A stretch of 5,237 bases of DNA. Source: Eubacteriales bacterium (GTDB lineage: Bacteria; Bacillota; Clostridia; Peptostreptococcales; Anaerovoracaceae). Where the stretch lies: positions 1 through 5,237 of the forward strand of contig JAQVOT010000097.1 in the NCBI GenBank assembly GCA_028702415.1, in the 5' to 3' direction. This document shows, one piece after another, positions 4,760 through 5,237 of this stretch (within the stretch, counting starts at the first letter, position 1; each line of letters opens with the position of its first letter). The position numbers and the translations under genes were made by a program. The notes beneath the pieces were generated by a model that ran no database searches, had not been told where the DNA came from, and saw only the letters and a program-made list of their open reading frames with translations.

Positions 4760-5237
4760 TTAGCCACTGTCTTTGCTGACCACAATTTCCATATTATTAA
4801 CCAGATTGACAAATAGCTGGGCCAGTTCGGAATCAAACTGGGTTCCTGCCCCGGATAGTATCTGATTCACAGCATATTCTACAGACAGTCCCTTCCTGTA
4901 TGGTCTGTCAGTTATCATGGCATCGAAGGAATCAGCTATTGCCAGGCATCTTGCAGCAACAGGAATATGTTCGCCGGCTGTGCCTCTAGGATAGCCTTTG
5001 CCGTCCCATCTCTCGTGATGTGCAACCGCTGCAGGAATAAGATAGTCCATTGAAGGCATGTGACGCATCATATCGATGCAACTGTTGACGTGATTCTTGA
5101 TGCTCTCGTATTCGTCCTCGCTCAGTTTTCCGTCTTTCTGGAGTATATTCTCAGGTACGCTGATTTTACCTATATCATGACGCAGCCCTGCGGCATAGAT
5201 CATTCTGAGCTGGTCATCACTCATGCCATTTGCCGCA
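4760..5237 (-). CDS. HD-GYP domain protein (cyclic-di-GMP phosphodiesterase), C-terminal part
   Basis: The frame is open to the window edge: AANG precedes the first visible Met (5224), which falls inside the conserved domain, so the true start is outside. The visible 158 residues carry the HD-GYP signature: HDIGK (residues 20-24 of the fragment), metal-ligand histidine in NHV (49), HHERWDGKGYP (73-83), IPVAARCLAIADSFDAM (91-107), DRPYR (110-114), and GTQFD near the end. HD-GYP proteins hydrolyse cyclic di-GMP and so influence motility, biofilm or sporulation decisions. Whether this one has a sensory or membrane domain cannot be seen because its N-terminus is missing. The core metal-binding and GYP residues in view are intact, so it is probably active. 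It is followed closely by the 289-residue membrane protein, a possible functional partner. Confidence 0.93.
   Translation of the reverse strand, partial: AANGMSDDQLRMIYAAGLRHDIGKISVPENILQKDGKLSEDEYESIKNHVNSCIDMMRHMPSMDYLIPAAVAHHERWDGKGYPRGTAGEHIPVAARCLAIADSFDAMITDRPYRKGLSVEYAVNQILSGAGTQFDSELAQLFVNLVNNMEIVVSKDSG

Noticed and set aside
4760..5224. Complete 154-residue HD-GYP protein starting at 5224
   Set aside because: The frame is open upstream to the edge and the Met lies within the conserved domain just before HDIGK, without a ribosome binding site; the gene is truncated by the window.

Overview
The window looks like chromosomal DNA of an anaerobic Gram-positive bacterium of the class Clostridia, possibly a gut or oral lineage. 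This is an inference from gene content: an Mrp-type Fe-S carrier with a cysteine-rich N-terminus, an ornithine/alanine racemase-like enzyme of the type known from Clostridium sticklandii, a DUF169 protein, strong GGAG-type ribosome binding sites, and moderate G+C. No rRNA, tRNA, CRISPR array or intact transposase gene is visible. Every supported gene lies on the minus strand, so transcription runs from right to left.

Right end (5237 to 3875): the C-terminal part of an HD-GYP cyclic-di-GMP phosphodiesterase enters from the edge. It is followed 15 bases later by a 289-residue membrane protein of unknown function. This unit ends in a palindromic repeat element (about 3719-3864). On the minus strand the element forms two successive hairpin-plus-T-tract terminators, and an extended -10 promoter for the next unit follows directly.

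Centre (3669 to 1101): a compact operon holds an ornithine/alanine racemase-family PLP enzyme, then mrp 14 bases later, then a membrane-anchored 182-residue protein whose start codon overlaps the mrp stop as TGATG. After a 104-base gap containing a degenerate 24-base tandem repeat comes a cysteine-rich DUF169-family protein (996 to 205), which may belong to the same transcript.

Left end: a second copy of the palindromic repeat element (about 72-197), in the opposite orientation, follows the DUF169 gene. After it, a new minus-strand gene with a clear ribosome binding site starts at position 57 and runs off the window after 19 codons.

The most unusual content is non-coding. Two related palindromic elements in inverted orientation bracket the four-gene block. 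Each is built from two exactly reverse-complementary 29-base palindromes plus a ladder of half-units spaced about 10-12 bases apart. They resemble REP/BIME or MITE-type elements, and at least one appears to have been taken over as a terminator and promoter boundary. No clear new defence or biosynthetic system is visible. The best protein-level leads are the duplicated N-terminal cysteine motif of Mrp and the coupling of mrp to a surface-anchored unknown protein.
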